Of a stretch of 64,000 bases of DNA, positions 51,820 through 60,931 are shown one piece after another. The stretch lies in the NCBI RefSeq assembly GCF_016722765.1, contig NZ_JAEQND010000007.1, positions 186,001 to 250,000 of the forward strand. The letters are read 5' to 3'. The translations under genes were made by a program, and so were the position numbers. The DNA comes from Ramlibacter alkalitolerans. Its GTDB lineage: Bacteria > Pseudomonadota > Gammaproteobacteria > Burkholderiales > Burkholderiaceae_C. Below the pieces are notes generated by a model that worked only from the letters and a program-made list of their open reading frames with translations, searched no databases and was not told the DNA's origin. The stretch's first letter is position 1; every line of letters starts with the position of its first letter.

Positions 51820-52287
51820 TCAGTCGCGCTCCCGCAGCAGCCAGGAGCCGAGCGCGATGCCGCCGGCAATGGCAGCGAATACGGTGACCATGGAGCCCCG
51901 GGACAGCCGGTGCTCGAAACCCGGCGTGAGCCGCCTGGGCACCAGCGTGTAGTCGATCGCCGCCGCGGCCACGCTGGTCGCCAGGCCGCCGACCAGCGCC
52001 TCGGGCACCCGCTGCGGGGCCTTGCGGTCGCCGCGCACCAGCGCGTACAGCGTCGCCCAGAACACCGTGGCCAGCTGGTGCGTGACCAGGCCGGTGAGCG
52101 TGTGCCGCCAGCTGGCGCCGTCCGCGCGCAGCGACTCGTCGCCCCAGAGCCAGTGGCTTTCCGCATTCACCGGCGCCAGCGCACTGCCGGCATCGCGCTT
52201 GCCTCCCACCAGCAGCATGGCCGCGGAGAAGAGGCCGGCGAGCGTGCCGGACACCAGTCCCTCGCGCAGCGTGCGGTTCCAGTCCAT
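51820..52287 (-). CDS. Hypothetical membrane protein
   Basis: Membrane protein of 155 residues with four likely helices (LVSGTLAGLFSAAMLLVGG, LVTHQLATVFWATLYALV, ALVGGLATSVAAAAIDYTLV, VTVFAAIAGGIALGSWLL). AAGGAGGTG upstream of the minus-strand ATG is an almost perfect ribosome-binding site. No family recognised with certainty. It converges on the hybrid kinase gene with a 10-base gap. Confidence 0.75.
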   Translation of the reverse strand: MDWNRTLREGLVSGTLAGLFSAAMLLVGGKRDAGSALAPVNAESHWLWGDESLRADGASWRHTLTGLVTHQLATVFWATLYALVRGDRKAPQRVPEALVGGLATSVAAAAIDYTLVPRRLTPGFEHRLSRGSMVTVFAAIAGGIALGSWLLRERD

Positions 52288-52315
52288 GTCGCACCTCCTT
52301 GGGCGGCAGCAACCC

Positions 52316-52504
52316 CTACTTGCCCGTGCGCGCCTGCGGTGGCGCCGTGCAGGAGCGCTTGGTCACGTCGCGGATGCATTTCTTCAGGAATGCGGCCCTG
52401 GCCGTGTCGCTCGCCGTCCGCTGGGCCGCAGGGGCGGGAGCGGCAGCCGGCCATGCTGGCGCCGCCAGTCCTGCAGCCATGACGAGGCAGAGAAGCTTGC
52501 GCAT
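52316..52504 (-). CDS. Small exported PsiF-like protein
   Basis: Short protein of 62 residues with a signal peptide (MRKLLCLVMAAGLAAPAWPA) and a mature part of about 40 residues containing ARAAFLKKCIRDVTKRSC, which resembles one PsiF repeat (two conserved Cys). GGAGG precedes the ATG at 52504. Role unknown. Confidence 0.6.
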   Translation of the reverse strand: MRKLLCLVMAAGLAAPAWPAAAPAPAAQRTASDTARAAFLKKCIRDVTKRSCTAPPQARTGK

Positions 52505-52591
52505 GAAGGCCTCCGCGAAAGAGCTTTCAGCGTAGCAAAAAACCGCGCCGGCGGGGCACGCCACCTTCCATGGGCCGCGCGGCCCGGCCGT

Positions 52592-52987
52592 TCAGCGCAC
52601 CGGCCGGCGCACCATGCGCTGCAGCAGGTGCTCCAGCGCGGCTTCGAGATCGGTACAACGGCCGGAGTGGACCGGCGAGGTCTGCAGGATGGTGCTGCGC
52701 GGCGCCACCAGCCAGTCGAAACGGGCGCGCAGCGGCAAGGCGCCGATCGGCCCGGCTTGCGGCCCGCCTTCGCAGATGCGCACGAAGGCCTCCAGCGCGG
52801 CCGAGACGGTGGCGAGGTCCGCCGCCGGGTCGAGCGCGAGCAGCCGTGCCTCGTCGAGCTCGACGCGGGCCTTGAGGAAGCCGCGCGTCGTGCTGCAGAC
52901 CAGCACGCCCGCATTGATGCACTCGCCGCGCTCCACGTGCGGAAGGACGCGGATCAAGGCGTAGTCATACGCGCAGGGATCGTGCAC
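52592..52987 (-). CDS. DUF3037 protein, partner of the HipA-like kinase
   Basis: Protein of 131 residues, start GTG 52987, matching DUF3037 (YDYALIRVLPHVERGECINAGV, FLKARVELDEARLLAL). The family is found next to HipA-like kinases, as here, where its start lies 23 bases inside the end of the kinase gene. Function unknown; an antitoxin or regulatory subunit is one possibility. Confidence 0.88.
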   Translation of the reverse strand: MHDPCAYDYALIRVLPHVERGECINAGVLVCSTTRGFLKARVELDEARLLALDPAADLATVSAALEAFVRICEGGPQAGPIGALPLRARFDWLVAPRSTILQTSPVHSGRCTDLEAALEHLLQRMVRRPVR

Positions 52988-53780
52988 GGACGGCCTCCTG
53001 CGTGAAGATGGGCGACGCCTGCACGCGCGCCACGAGGAAATTGCGGTACGCCTCGCGCTGGCGTGCCGGCTCGGCGAAGGTCTCGGTGTCGGTCAGCCAG
53101 GCATCGGGAATCCGGTCCACCGCACGCGCAATCACCTGCTCGGAAAGCAGCGGCCGGCACTCCGCGTCCGCCGCTTCCAGCGCGGCTGCCTGCGGCAGCA
53201 GCACGTGGTCCTTGATGGGCGCGAACGGGGACCGGCTGCGCGCCATGTAGTCGTCCCACTGGTGCTGGAAGTACAGCGACGCGCCGTGGTCGATCAGCCA
53301 AAGGCGCCGGTGCCACAGCAGCATGTTGGTGTTGCGCGCGGTGCGATCGACGTTCATCACGCAGGCATCGAACCAGACGATGCGCGAAGCAAGCTGCGCA
53401 TCGGGCTGGTGCACCAGGGGATCGTAGGCCAGCGCGCTGGGCAGGAAGTCCAGCGCCAGGTTCAGGCCCACGCTGGCGCGGATCAGGTCCTGGATCTCGG
53501 GGTCGGCCTCGGTGCGCGCCAGGTCTGCGTCCAGCTCCATGAACACGATCTCGGGCACCAGCAGACCCAGGACCCGGGCCAGCTCGCCCGCCACCAGTTC
53601 GGCGATGAGCGCCTTGGGCCCCTGCCCCGCACCGCGGAACTTCAGGACATACAGGCCGTCGTCATCGCCTTCGACGACGGCCGGCATCGATCCGCCTTCG
53701 CGCAGGGGCGTGACGTAGCGGGCCGCGGCAACGGTGCGCAGCGGCGGTCCTGGCAGCGGCCCGGGTTCGGAGGAAGGCAT
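52965..53780 (-). CDS. HipA-like kinase family protein
   Basis: Protein of 271 residues with a kinase fold like the HipA C-terminal domain. It has a nucleotide-binding Lys47 (YVLKFRG), Glu61 (ALIAELVAGELAR), the catalytic-loop Asp145 with Asn150/Asn152 (NVDRTARNTNMLL) and the metal-binding Asp164 (WLIDHGASL). The N-terminal HipA_N domain is missing and no HipB-type antitoxin is upstream. Full-length HipA phosphorylates glutamyl-tRNA synthetase in E. coli; the target here is unknown. Translationally coupled to DUF3037. Confidence 0.88.
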   Translation of the reverse strand: MPSSEPGPLPGPPLRTVAAARYVTPLREGGSMPAVVEGDDDGLYVLKFRGAGQGPKALIAELVAGELARVLGLLVPEIVFMELDADLARTEADPEIQDLIRASVGLNLALDFLPSALAYDPLVHQPDAQLASRIVWFDACVMNVDRTARNTNMLLWHRRLWLIDHGASLYFQHQWDDYMARSRSPFAPIKDHVLLPQAAALEAADAECRPLLSEQVIARAVDRIPDAWLTDTETFAEPARQREAYRNFLVARVQASPIFTQEAVRARSLRV

Positions 53781-53795
53781 CCGCGCATTGTGGAC

Positions 53796-54575
53796 TCACT
53801 CGTGCTCGGGCAGGGTCGCGTTCGCGCTGCGGCGCAGGGCCACGGCGCGCCGCTCCTGGGCCAGCGCGTTCTCCTCCATCGACTGGCGCACGAAATCGAT
53901 GTGGGCCCGCGTGGCCCGTGCGGCGTCCTCGGGCCGGCGCTCGCGGATGGCCAGCCAGATGTCGCGGTGCTGGCCGCGCAGCTGCTCCCAGCGGTGCGGC
54001 CTGGGATGCAGCGCCCGCAGGTTGTCCGAGATGTGGCCGTGCGACACCTTCATGAGACTGGCGCACAGGTGGCTCACCAGCACGTTGTGCGAGGTCTCGG
54101 CGATGGCCTGGTGGAAGCGAAGGTCGGCGTCCACGCACTCGTCGAGCGGCGCGCCGTCGTATTGCGCCTGCAGCGTCGCGTGCGCGGCGTCCAGCAGCTG
54201 GATGTCGACATCGGTGCAGCGATCGGCGGCCCAGTAGGCCGCCTGCGATTCCAGCAAGGCGCGGAATTCGAGCATGTCGCGGTGCACGTCGGGGTGGCCG
54301 GCCAGCATCTGCACCCAGGGATCCGTGAAGTGGGCGGCCAGGCGGTCGGTGACCTGCGTGCCCCCGCGTTCGCGCGTGTGCAGCAGCCCCTTGGCCACGA
54401 GCCTGTGGATCGCTTCCCGCACGGAGGGTCGCGAGACGCCGAGGCTCGCGGCCAGTTCGCGCTCCGACGGCAGGCGGTCGCCGGGCTTGAGCGTGCCTTC
54501 GAGGATGCGCTGTTCGATGCGGGTCGCGATCGCGTCCGAAAGCCGCGTGGCCCGCTCGCTGGAGGTGCTTGTCAC
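53796..54575 (-). CDS. GntR/FCD-family regulator of the lactate genes
   Basis: Transcription factor of 259 residues, start GTG 54575. The N-terminal winged helix (RIEQRILEGTLKPGDRLPSE, LAASLGVSRPSVREAIHRLV) is of the FadR type, followed by the helical FCD ligand domain (about 90-225). It is divergent from the lactate operon and probably its repressor, similar to LldR. Four palindromes TGGTCnGACCA lie in the shared gap. The first of these abuts its own AGGAG ribosome-binding site, which suggests autorepression. Confidence 0.93.
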   Translation of the reverse strand: MTSTSSERATRLSDAIATRIEQRILEGTLKPGDRLPSERELAASLGVSRPSVREAIHRLVAKGLLHTRERGGTQVTDRLAAHFTDPWVQMLAGHPDVHRDMLEFRALLESQAAYWAADRCTDVDIQLLDAAHATLQAQYDGAPLDECVDADLRFHQAIAETSHNVLVSHLCASLMKVSHGHISDNLRALHPRPHRWEQLRGQHRDIWLAIRERRPEDAARATRAHIDFVRQSMEENALAQERRAVALRRSANATLPEHE

Positions 54576-54587
54576 GTTCGAATCTCC

Positions 54588-54742
54588 TGGTCCGACCAGC
54601 GAAGCGTAGCCGTTCGGGCGCCGATCCCTGGCCTGACCAGGAGCGTGACTTGAGCTTCGTCAATTGCACTGCTGGTCTGACCATCTTTGTAAGTTTGCTT
54701 TGGAGCTTTCACGCGAAGATCGTTGATCACTTGGTCTGACCA
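54588..54742. promoter_or_regulatory. Four operator-like palindromes TGGTCnGACCA
   Basis: Sites at 54588-54598 (TGGTCCGACCA), 54629-54639 (TGGCCTGACCA, one mismatch), 54673-54683 (TGGTCTGACCA) and 54732-54742 (TGGTCTGACCA) lie between the divergent regulator and the lactate operon. The palindrome has the GT...AC core expected for FadR/LldR-type GntR proteins. The last site is 20 bases before the ATG at 54763. Confidence 0.82.
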
Positions 54743-54762
54743 ACAAGAAAACTGGAGACGAC

Positions 54763-57573
54763 ATGCGCGGCGCAGCAAGCACCCGGGACAGTGAGATCGC
54801 CTCGGCCCTATGCGCCGTGCTTCCGGCGCGGCAGGTGGTGGCCGATCCCTTGCGGCGGCTCGCCTATGGCACCGACGCCAGCTTCTACCGCCTCACGCCT
54901 GAAGTGGTCGCGGTCGTCGAATCCGAAGCCGACGTGCAGGCGGTGCTGCGCACCGCGCGCGCCCACGGCCGCCCCGTCACGTTCCGCGCGGCCGGCACCA
55001 GCCTCTCGGGCCAGGCCGTCACCGACGGCGTGCTGGCGCTGATCGGCGAAGGCTTCGCCACCTGCGAGATCGCCGACGGCGCGGCCAGCGTGCGACTCGG
55101 CCCCGGCATGGTGGGCGGCGACGTGAACGCCCGGCTCGCACCGCACGGCCGCAAGATCGGCCCCGACCCGGCCTCGATCGCCACCTGCAAGATCGGCGGG
55201 ATCGCCGCCAACAACGCCTCTGGCATGTGCTGCGGCACGGCGCAGAACAGCTACCACACGCTGGCGGCGATGCGCGTGGTGCTCGCCGACGGCACGGTGC
55301 TGGACACCGGCGACGGTGCGAGCGTGGCCGCGTTCCGCCGCAGCCATGGCGAGCTGCTCGCCGCGCTGGCGCGCATGGGCGCCGAGACGAAGGCCGACGC
55401 CGCGCTCGCCGCGCGCATCCGGCACAAGTACCGCATCAAGAACACCACGGGCTACAGCCTCAACGCGCTGGTCGACTTCGACGATCCCGTCGACATCCTC
55501 ACGCACCTGATGATCGGCTCGGAAGGCACGCTCGGCTTCATCTCGCGCATCACCTACGACACCGTGGCCGACGATCCGTGCAAGGCCAGCGCGCTGGTGT
55601 TCTTCCCCACCATCGAAGGCGCCTGCCAGGCGGTGCTCGGCTTGCGCCAGCTGCAGGTCAGCGCCGTCGAACTGCTCGATCGCGCCTCGCTGCGCTCGGT
55701 GCAGGACAAGCCGGGCATGCCCGCCGTGATGCGCACGCTGGGCGATGACGCCGCGGCGCTGCTGGTCGAAGTGCGCGCGCAGACGGCGCCTGCGCTGCAG
55801 CTGCGCATGGACGCCGCGCTCGGCGTGCTGGCGCCGCTGCCGACGCTGGAGCCGGCGCAGTTCTCGACCGACCCGGCCGTCTGCGAAAGCTACTGGAAGG
55901 TCCGCAAGGGCACCTTCCCCTCGGTGGGCGCGATGCGCCGCACCGGCACCACCGTGATCATCGAGGACGTCGCCTTCCCGGTGGAGTCGCTGGCCGCCGC
56001 GACGCTGGACCTGCAGGACGCGATGCGCCGTCACGGCTACGACGAAGGGATCATCTTCGGCCACGCGCTGGAAGGCAACCTGCACTTCGTCTTCACGCAG
56101 GACTTCTCCGATGCGGCCGAGATCGAGCGCTACGCCCGCTTCATGGAGGACGTGTGCACGCTGGTCGTCGACAAGTACGACGGCTCGCTGAAGGCGGAAC
56201 ACGGCACCGGCCGCAACATGGCGCCCTTCGTCGAGCGCGAATGGGGGCCGCAGGCCACGCAGCTGATGCGCCGCATCAAGGCGCTGTTCGATCCCGGGAC
56301 GCTGCTGAATCCAGGCGTGATCATCGACGACGATCCGCAGGCGCACCTGAAGAACCTCAAGCCGATGCCGGCGGCGGAGGAGATGGTCGACCGCTGCATC
56401 GAGTGCGGCTTCTGCGAGCCGCTGTGCCCCTCGCACAAGCTCACCCTGTCGCCGCGCCAGCGCATCACCAGCTGGCGCGAGCGTTCGCGGCTGCACGCCG
56501 CCGGGGAGTCGACCGCCGAGATCGACACCGCCTTCGGGCCGCTGGGCCTGGACACCTGCGCCGGCTGCGGCCTGTGCGCCACCGCCTGCCCGGTCGGCAT
56601 CGACACCGGCAGCCTGGTGCGCCTGCTGCGGGAGCGGCGCACCGGCCCGGTCAAGCGCGCGGCGGCCCGCTGCACCGCCGACCATTACGACACCTTCGCG
56701 AGCGCGTCGCGCCTGGGACTGCGTCTCGGCCACGCCGCCGCGCGGGTGGTGGGCGACGGCCTGCTCGCGCGCGTCTCGCGCGGCGCCTGGAAGCAGCAGA
56801 TGCCGCGCGCGAGCCGGCCCGTCGTCACCCCGCGCCCGCACGCCGGCGACCCGGTGGTCTATTACCCGACCTGCGGCGGCCGCATCTTCGGTGACGGCAC
56901 GCCCGGCCAGGCTTCGCTGCACGAAGTGATCACCACGCTGCTCACGCGCGCCGGCTACGCGGTGCGCCTGCCGCAGCACGTGGAGCGCCTGTGCTGCGGC
57001 CAGATGCTTTCCAGCAAGGGGCGCCCGCAGGAGGCCGACACGATGGCCGATGCGCTGGCCGAGGCCCTGCTCACGGCGGCCAGCGACGGCCGCGGCGGCT
57101 TCCACCCGGTGGTGATGGATGCGAGCGCCTGTTCGCTGCGCATGAAGAAGCACCTGGCCGGCCGGCTGCAGGTGCTGGACTTCCACGAGTTCGCGCACGA
57201 TGCACTGCTGCCGCGGCTGCGCATCCGCCGCAGCGCCGGCCCGGTCGCCCTGCACGTGAACTGCAGCGTCCGGCGCTCGGCCTCCGACGACCAGCTGCGC
57301 CAGGTGCTGCGCGCCTGCACGAGCCAGGTGGTGGAGCCCGCGGGCGTCAACTGCTGCGGCTTCGGCGGCGACCTCGGCTTCACCGCCCCGGAACTCAACG
57401 CCCACGCGCTGCGCCACGTGCCCGCGCAGCTGCCCGGTGGATGCTGCTCCGGCGTCTCCACCAACCGTACGTGCGAGATCGGCCTGACCGACCACACCGG
57501 CCGCCCCTACCGCTCGATCGCCTACCTCCTGGAGGTATGCAGCCGTCCCGACACCGTCGACGCCGCCTGCTGA
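54763..57573 (+). CDS. D-lactate dehydrogenase, FAD/Fe-S fusion (YdiJ/Dld-II type)
   Basis: Membrane-associated respiratory dehydrogenase of 936 residues. The N-terminal FAD-binding type 4 domain (about 30-255; [20 protein letters not shown]) and FAD-oxidase C domain (to about 530) are fused to two 4Fe-4S motifs ([12 protein letters not shown] and [14 protein letters not shown]) and two CCG domains ([10 protein letters not shown] and CCGFGGDLG). The likely reaction is D-lactate to pyruvate, inferred from the lactate permease and Lut genes behind it; 2-hydroxyglutarate is an alternative substrate for this family. GGAG at 54754 and ATG 54763 define the start. Confidence 0.92.
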   Translation: MRGAASTRDSEIASALCAVLPARQVVADPLRRLAYGTDASFYRLTPEVVAVVESEADVQAVLRTARAHGRPVTFRAAGTSLSGQAVTDGVLALIGEGFATCEIADGAASVRLGPGMVGGDVNARLAPHGRKIGPDPASIATCKIGGIAANNASGMCCGTAQNSYHTLAAMRVVLADGTVLDTGDGASVAAFRRSHGELLAALARMGAETKADAALAARIRHKYRIKNTTGYSLNALVDFDDPVDILTHLMIGSEGTLGFISRITYDTVADDPCKASALVFFPTIEGACQAVLGLRQLQVSAVELLDRASLRSVQDKPGMPAVMRTLGDDAAALLVEVRAQTAPALQLRMDAALGVLAPLPTLEPAQFSTDPAVCESYWKVRKGTFPSVGAMRRTGTTVIIEDVAFPVESLAAATLDLQDAMRRHGYDEGIIFGHALEGNLHFVFTQDFSDAAEIERYARFMEDVCTLVVDKYDGSLKAEHGTGRNMAPFVEREWGPQATQLMRRIKALFDPGTLLNPGVIIDDDPQAHLKNLKPMPAAEEMVDRCIECGFCEPLCPSHKLTLSPRQRITSWRERSRLHAAGESTAEIDTAFGPLGLDTCAGCGLCATACPVGIDTGSLVRLLRERRTGPVKRAAARCTADHYDTFASASRLGLRLGHAAARVVGDGLLARVSRGAWKQQMPRASRPVVTPRPHAGDPVVYYPTCGGRIFGDGTPGQASLHEVITTLLTRAGYAVRLPQHVERLCCGQMLSSKGRPQEADTMADALAEALLTAASDGRGGFHPVVMDASACSLRMKKHLAGRLQVLDFHEFAHDALLPRLRIRRSAGPVALHVNCSVRRSASDDQLRQVLRACTSQVVEPAGVNCCGFGGDLGFTAPELNAHALRHVPAQLPGGCCSGVSTNRTCEIGLTDHTGRPYRSIAYLLEVCSRPDTVDAAC

Positions 57574-57626
57574 CCTCCGCCCCTCCCACCCTCCGCCCCC
57601 TTCCAACGTCCGAGGAGACTCTCCCC

Positions 57627-59393
57627 ATGCAAGCCTGGCAGCAGATCTACGATCCGTTCGGCAACCTCTGGTTGTCGGCGCTGGTCGCCGCGATCCCCAT
57701 CATCTTCTTCTTCGTGGCGCTGGCGATCCTGCGCATGAAGGGGCACATCGCGGGCACCATCACGGTCCTGCTGTCGCTGGGCGTGGCGGTGTTCGCCTAC
57801 GGCATGCCCGCCGACATGGCGCTGGCCTCGGCCGGCTACGGCTTCTTCTACGGCCTGTGGCCGATCGCGTGGATCATCGTGACCGCGGTGTTCCTCTACA
57901 AGGTCACCGTCAAGACCGGGCAGTTCGACATCATCCGGGCTTCGGTGGTCTCGCTCACCGAGGACCAGCGGCTGCAGATGCTGCTGGTGGGCTTCTCCTT
58001 CGGCGCCTTCCTCGAAGGCGCGGCGGGCTTCGGCGCGCCGGTGGCGATCACCGCGGCGCTGCTGGTGGGCCTGGGCTTCAATCCGCTGTACGCGGCGGGC
58101 CTGTGCCTGATCACCAACACCGCGCCGGTGGCCTTCGGTGCCATGGGCATCCCGATCATCGTGGCCGGCCAGGTCACCGGGATCGATCCGTTCCACATCG
58201 GGCAGATGGCCGGCCGCCAGCTGCCGCTGCTGTCGATGATCGTCCCGCTGTGGGTGATCATGATGATGGACGGCTGGCGCGGCGTGCGTGAAACCTATCC
58301 GGCGATCCTGGTGTGCGGCGTGTCCTTCGCCGTCACGCAGTTCCTCACGGCCAACTACATCGGCCCGGAGCTGCCGGACATCACCTCCGCGCTGGTCAGC
58401 CTGATCTCGCTGTCCGTGTTCCTGAAGTTCTGGAAGCCGCGCCGCATCTTCCGCTTCGAGGGCCAGGAAGTCGTCGTCAAGGCCGAAAAGCATTCGTTCG
58501 GCGCGATCCTGAAGGCCTGGTCGCCGTTCGCCATCCTGACCATCGTCGTGACGATCTGGTCGCTCAAGCCGTTCAAGGCGCTGTTCGCCAAGGGCGGCAT
58601 GCTGGCCTGGACCGTGATCAACACCTCGGTGCCCTTCCTCGACAAGCTCGCCATCAAGATGCCGCCGATCGTCAAGGCGGCCAGCCCGTACGCCGCTTCC
58701 TATTCCTTCAACTGGCTGTCGGCCACCGGCACCGCGATCCTGATCGCCGCCATCATCAGCCTGGTGCTGCTGCGCATGCGCGCCAAGGACGCCGTGCTCG
58801 AATTCGCCGGCACCTTCAAGGAACTGGCCCGCCCGATCTACTCGATCGGCATGGTGCTGGCCTTCGCCTTCATCGCCAACTACTCGGGCCTGTCGGCCAC
58901 GCTCGCCCTGCTGCTTGCCGGCACCGGCGTCGCGTTCACCTTCTTCTCGCCGCTGCTCGGCTGGCTGGGCGTGTTCCTGACCGGTTCGGACACCTCCGCC
59001 AATGCCCTGTTCTGCAACCTGCAGGCGACCACCGCGCAGCAGATCGGCGTGCCCGATACGCTGCTGGTCGCGGCCAACACCACCGGCGGCGTGACCGGCA
59101 AGATGATTTCGCCGCAGTCGATCGCGGTGGCGACGGCGGCCGTGGGCTTGGTCGGCAAGGAATCGGACCTGTTCCGCTTCACCGTCAAGCACAGCCTGCT
59201 GCTGGCCACGCTGGTGGGCATCATCACGACGCTGCAGGCCTACGTCTTCCCGTGGATGATCCCGGGCTACACGGGCCAGGGCGCGTCGCTGCCGGCTGCC
59301 GCCAGTTCGTCGGCGCCGATGTGGCTGGCCGCCGCCGCCGGCGTGCTGGGTGCCGCCGTGCTGATGACGGTGTTGCGCCGCCGGCGTGCCTGA
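57627..59393 (+). CDS. lldP: Lactate permease
   Basis: Proton-coupled L-/D-lactate (and glycolate) symporter of 588 residues with about 13 helices. It has the start [20 protein letters not shown], the [20 protein letters not shown] motif and [20 protein letters not shown], all typical of the LctP family. Sits between the dehydrogenase and the LutA-like gene. CGAGGAG precedes the ATG at 57627. Confidence 0.96.
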   Translation: MQAWQQIYDPFGNLWLSALVAAIPIIFFFVALAILRMKGHIAGTITVLLSLGVAVFAYGMPADMALASAGYGFFYGLWPIAWIIVTAVFLYKVTVKTGQFDIIRASVVSLTEDQRLQMLLVGFSFGAFLEGAAGFGAPVAITAALLVGLGFNPLYAAGLCLITNTAPVAFGAMGIPIIVAGQVTGIDPFHIGQMAGRQLPLLSMIVPLWVIMMMDGWRGVRETYPAILVCGVSFAVTQFLTANYIGPELPDITSALVSLISLSVFLKFWKPRRIFRFEGQEVVVKAEKHSFGAILKAWSPFAILTIVVTIWSLKPFKALFAKGGMLAWTVINTSVPFLDKLAIKMPPIVKAASPYAASYSFNWLSATGTAILIAAIISLVLLRMRAKDAVLEFAGTFKELARPIYSIGMVLAFAFIANYSGLSATLALLLAGTGVAFTFFSPLLGWLGVFLTGSDTSANALFCNLQATTAQQIGVPDTLLVAANTTGGVTGKMISPQSIAVATAAVGLVGKESDLFRFTVKHSLLLATLVGIITTLQAYVFPWMIPGYTGQGASLPAAASSSAPMWLAAAAGVLGAAVLMTVLRRRRA

Positions 59394-59408
59394 CGCCAGG
59401 GGTCTCCC

Positions 59409-60203
59409 ATGAGCACGCGTCCCGCGACCGTGTACTTCTTCTCCACCTGCGTGGTCGACCTGATGGCACCGCAGGCCGGAGTGGATGCGATCCGCCTCCT
59501 GCAGGAGGCGGGGATCGAAGTGGTGTTCCCGCAGGCGCAGAGCTGCTGCGGGCAACCCGCCTACAGCTCGGGCTTCTTCGCCGAGGCGCGCGGCGTCGCG
59601 CAGTCGCAGCTGGCGATCTTTCCGGAGCGCTGGCCGATCGTGGTGCCGTCCGGATCCTGCGCCGGGATGATCAAGCATCACTGGCCCAAGCTGTTCGCCG
59701 ACGACCCCGCGTTGCAGGCGCGGGCGCAGGACATCGCCGACCGCGTCGTCGAATGGAGCGCCTTCGCGCAGGAGGTGCTGGGGCTCGCGCTGCCGACGCC
59801 CGCGGTGCCCGCGGCACGCCCGCTGCGCGTGGCGTTGCACACCTCGTGCAGCGCACGCCGCGAGATGGGCACGCACGTGCCCAGCGAGGCGCTGCTGCGC
59901 ACGCTGCCGGACGTGGAAGTGGTGCAACCGGTGCGCGTCACCGAATGCTGCGGCTTCGGCGGCACCTTCTCGGCGCGCCATCCCGACATCTCCGGCGCCA
60001 TGGTCTCGGACAAGCTGGACGCCTTGCGCGACACCGGCGCGGACGTGGTGGTGAGCGCCGATTGCGGCTGCCTGCTGAACCTGCACCACGCGGCCGAGAA
60101 GCGTCGCGCCGCGGGCGAGGCGCTGCCGCGCATGGTGCACCTGGCGAGCTTCCTGCGCGAACAGGGCGGCGCCGAAGACGCCGCGCAACGCGTCACCGAC
60201 TGA
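59409..60203 (+). CDS. lldE: LutA/LldE-like Fe-S oxidoreductase subunit
   Basis: Cysteine-rich protein of 264 residues with two CCG-type motifs (SCCGQPAYSSGFF and ECCGFGGTFSARH). This is the LutA (LldE, YkgE) subunit of the LutABC L-lactate oxidase complex, which passes electrons to quinone. The gene starts 15 bases after lldP. Sequence order is A-C-B rather than the A-B-C order seen in Bacillus. Confidence 0.92.
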   Translation: MSTRPATVYFFSTCVVDLMAPQAGVDAIRLLQEAGIEVVFPQAQSCCGQPAYSSGFFAEARGVAQSQLAIFPERWPIVVPSGSCAGMIKHHWPKLFADDPALQARAQDIADRVVEWSAFAQEVLGLALPTPAVPAARPLRVALHTSCSARREMGTHVPSEALLRTLPDVEVVQPVRVTECCGFGGTFSARHPDISGAMVSDKLDALRDTGADVVVSADCGCLLNLHHAAEKRRAAGEALPRMVHLASFLREQGGAEDAAQRVTD

Positions 60204-60214
60204 GCATCAGCACC

Positions 60215-60931
60215 ATGCCCTTGCCCGACACCCGCCCTGCCCGCCGCGCCATCTTCGCGGCGCTGCGCGCCGTCCCCACCGCGCCGCTGCCGGCGCCGGA
60301 CCTCACCCCCTACTTCGAGAGCGCCTTCGGCCGCGGTCGGGTCGGGCCCCGCATCGATCCGGCCAGCTTGTGCGAGCCCTTCGAAGCCGCCGCCCGGGGC
60401 TGGCGCGCCGACGTGATGCACGCCCGGCCGGACGACTGGCCCGGTGCGGTGCGCGAAGCGCTGGTGCGGCGCGGCCTGCGCAGCGTCGCCATCGGCGCTG
60501 GCTCGCCCCTGCAGCCGGGGCTGGACCAGGCGCTGCAAGGCCTCGTCGTGCGACGCTTCGAGCAGCGGCTCGAAGACTGGAAGGGCGAATTCTTCGACAC
60601 GATCGAAGCGGGCGTGACGAGCACCGTCGCCGGCATCGCCGACACCGGCACGCTGGTCCTGTGCCCGGGCCGGCACGAGCCGCGCTCGCTCTCGCTGGTG
60701 CCGCCCGTGCACGTGGCCGTTCTGATGGCCAGCCGACTGCACGCCAGCCTGCCGGCGGCCATCCACGCGCTGTATCCCGGCGAGCGCCCGCCCGAGCTGC
60801 CGACGAACCTGCTGCTGGTGACCGGACCCTCCAAGACGGCGGACATCCAGCAGGTCCTGGCCTACGGCGCGCATGGGCCGAAGGAGCTCGTGATCGTGCT
60901 GGTCGACGATCTCACGGAGTCCACGCCATGA
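60215..60931 (+). CDS. lldG: LutC/LldG-like subunit
   Basis: Protein of 238 residues of the LUD/YkgG family (LutC). Motifs are EAGVTSTVAGIADTGTLVLC, SLVPPVHVAVL, TGPSKTADIQQVLAYGAHGP and a C-terminal PKELVIVLVDD. It probably supports the LutAB complex. ATG 60215; the stop overlaps the start of the LutB gene (ATGA). Confidence 0.92.
   Translation: MPLPDTRPARRAIFAALRAVPTAPLPAPDLTPYFESAFGRGRVGPRIDPASLCEPFEAAARGWRADVMHARPDDWPGAVREALVRRGLRSVAIGAGSPLQPGLDQALQGLVVRRFEQRLEDWKGEFFDTIEAGVTSTVAGIADTGTLVLCPGRHEPRSLSLVPPVHVAVLMASRLHASLPAAIHALYPGERPPELPTNLLLVTGPSKTADIQQVLAYGAHGPKELVIVLVDDLTESTP

Noticed and set aside
49248-52166. 972-residue open frame on the minus strand opposite the hybrid kinase
   Set aside because: It mirrors the kinase codons; the translation is Arg/His/Gln-rich low complexity with no domain. 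Such long antisense frames are expected in GC-rich DNA.
54808-57606. 932-residue minus-strand frame opposite the D-lactate dehydrogenase
   Set aside because: Shadow frame with no recognisable motif; the plus-strand protein has complete FAD and Fe-S motifs.
57522-60188. 888-residue minus-strand frame opposite lldP and the LutA gene
   Set aside because: His/Gln/Arg-rich antisense of real genes.
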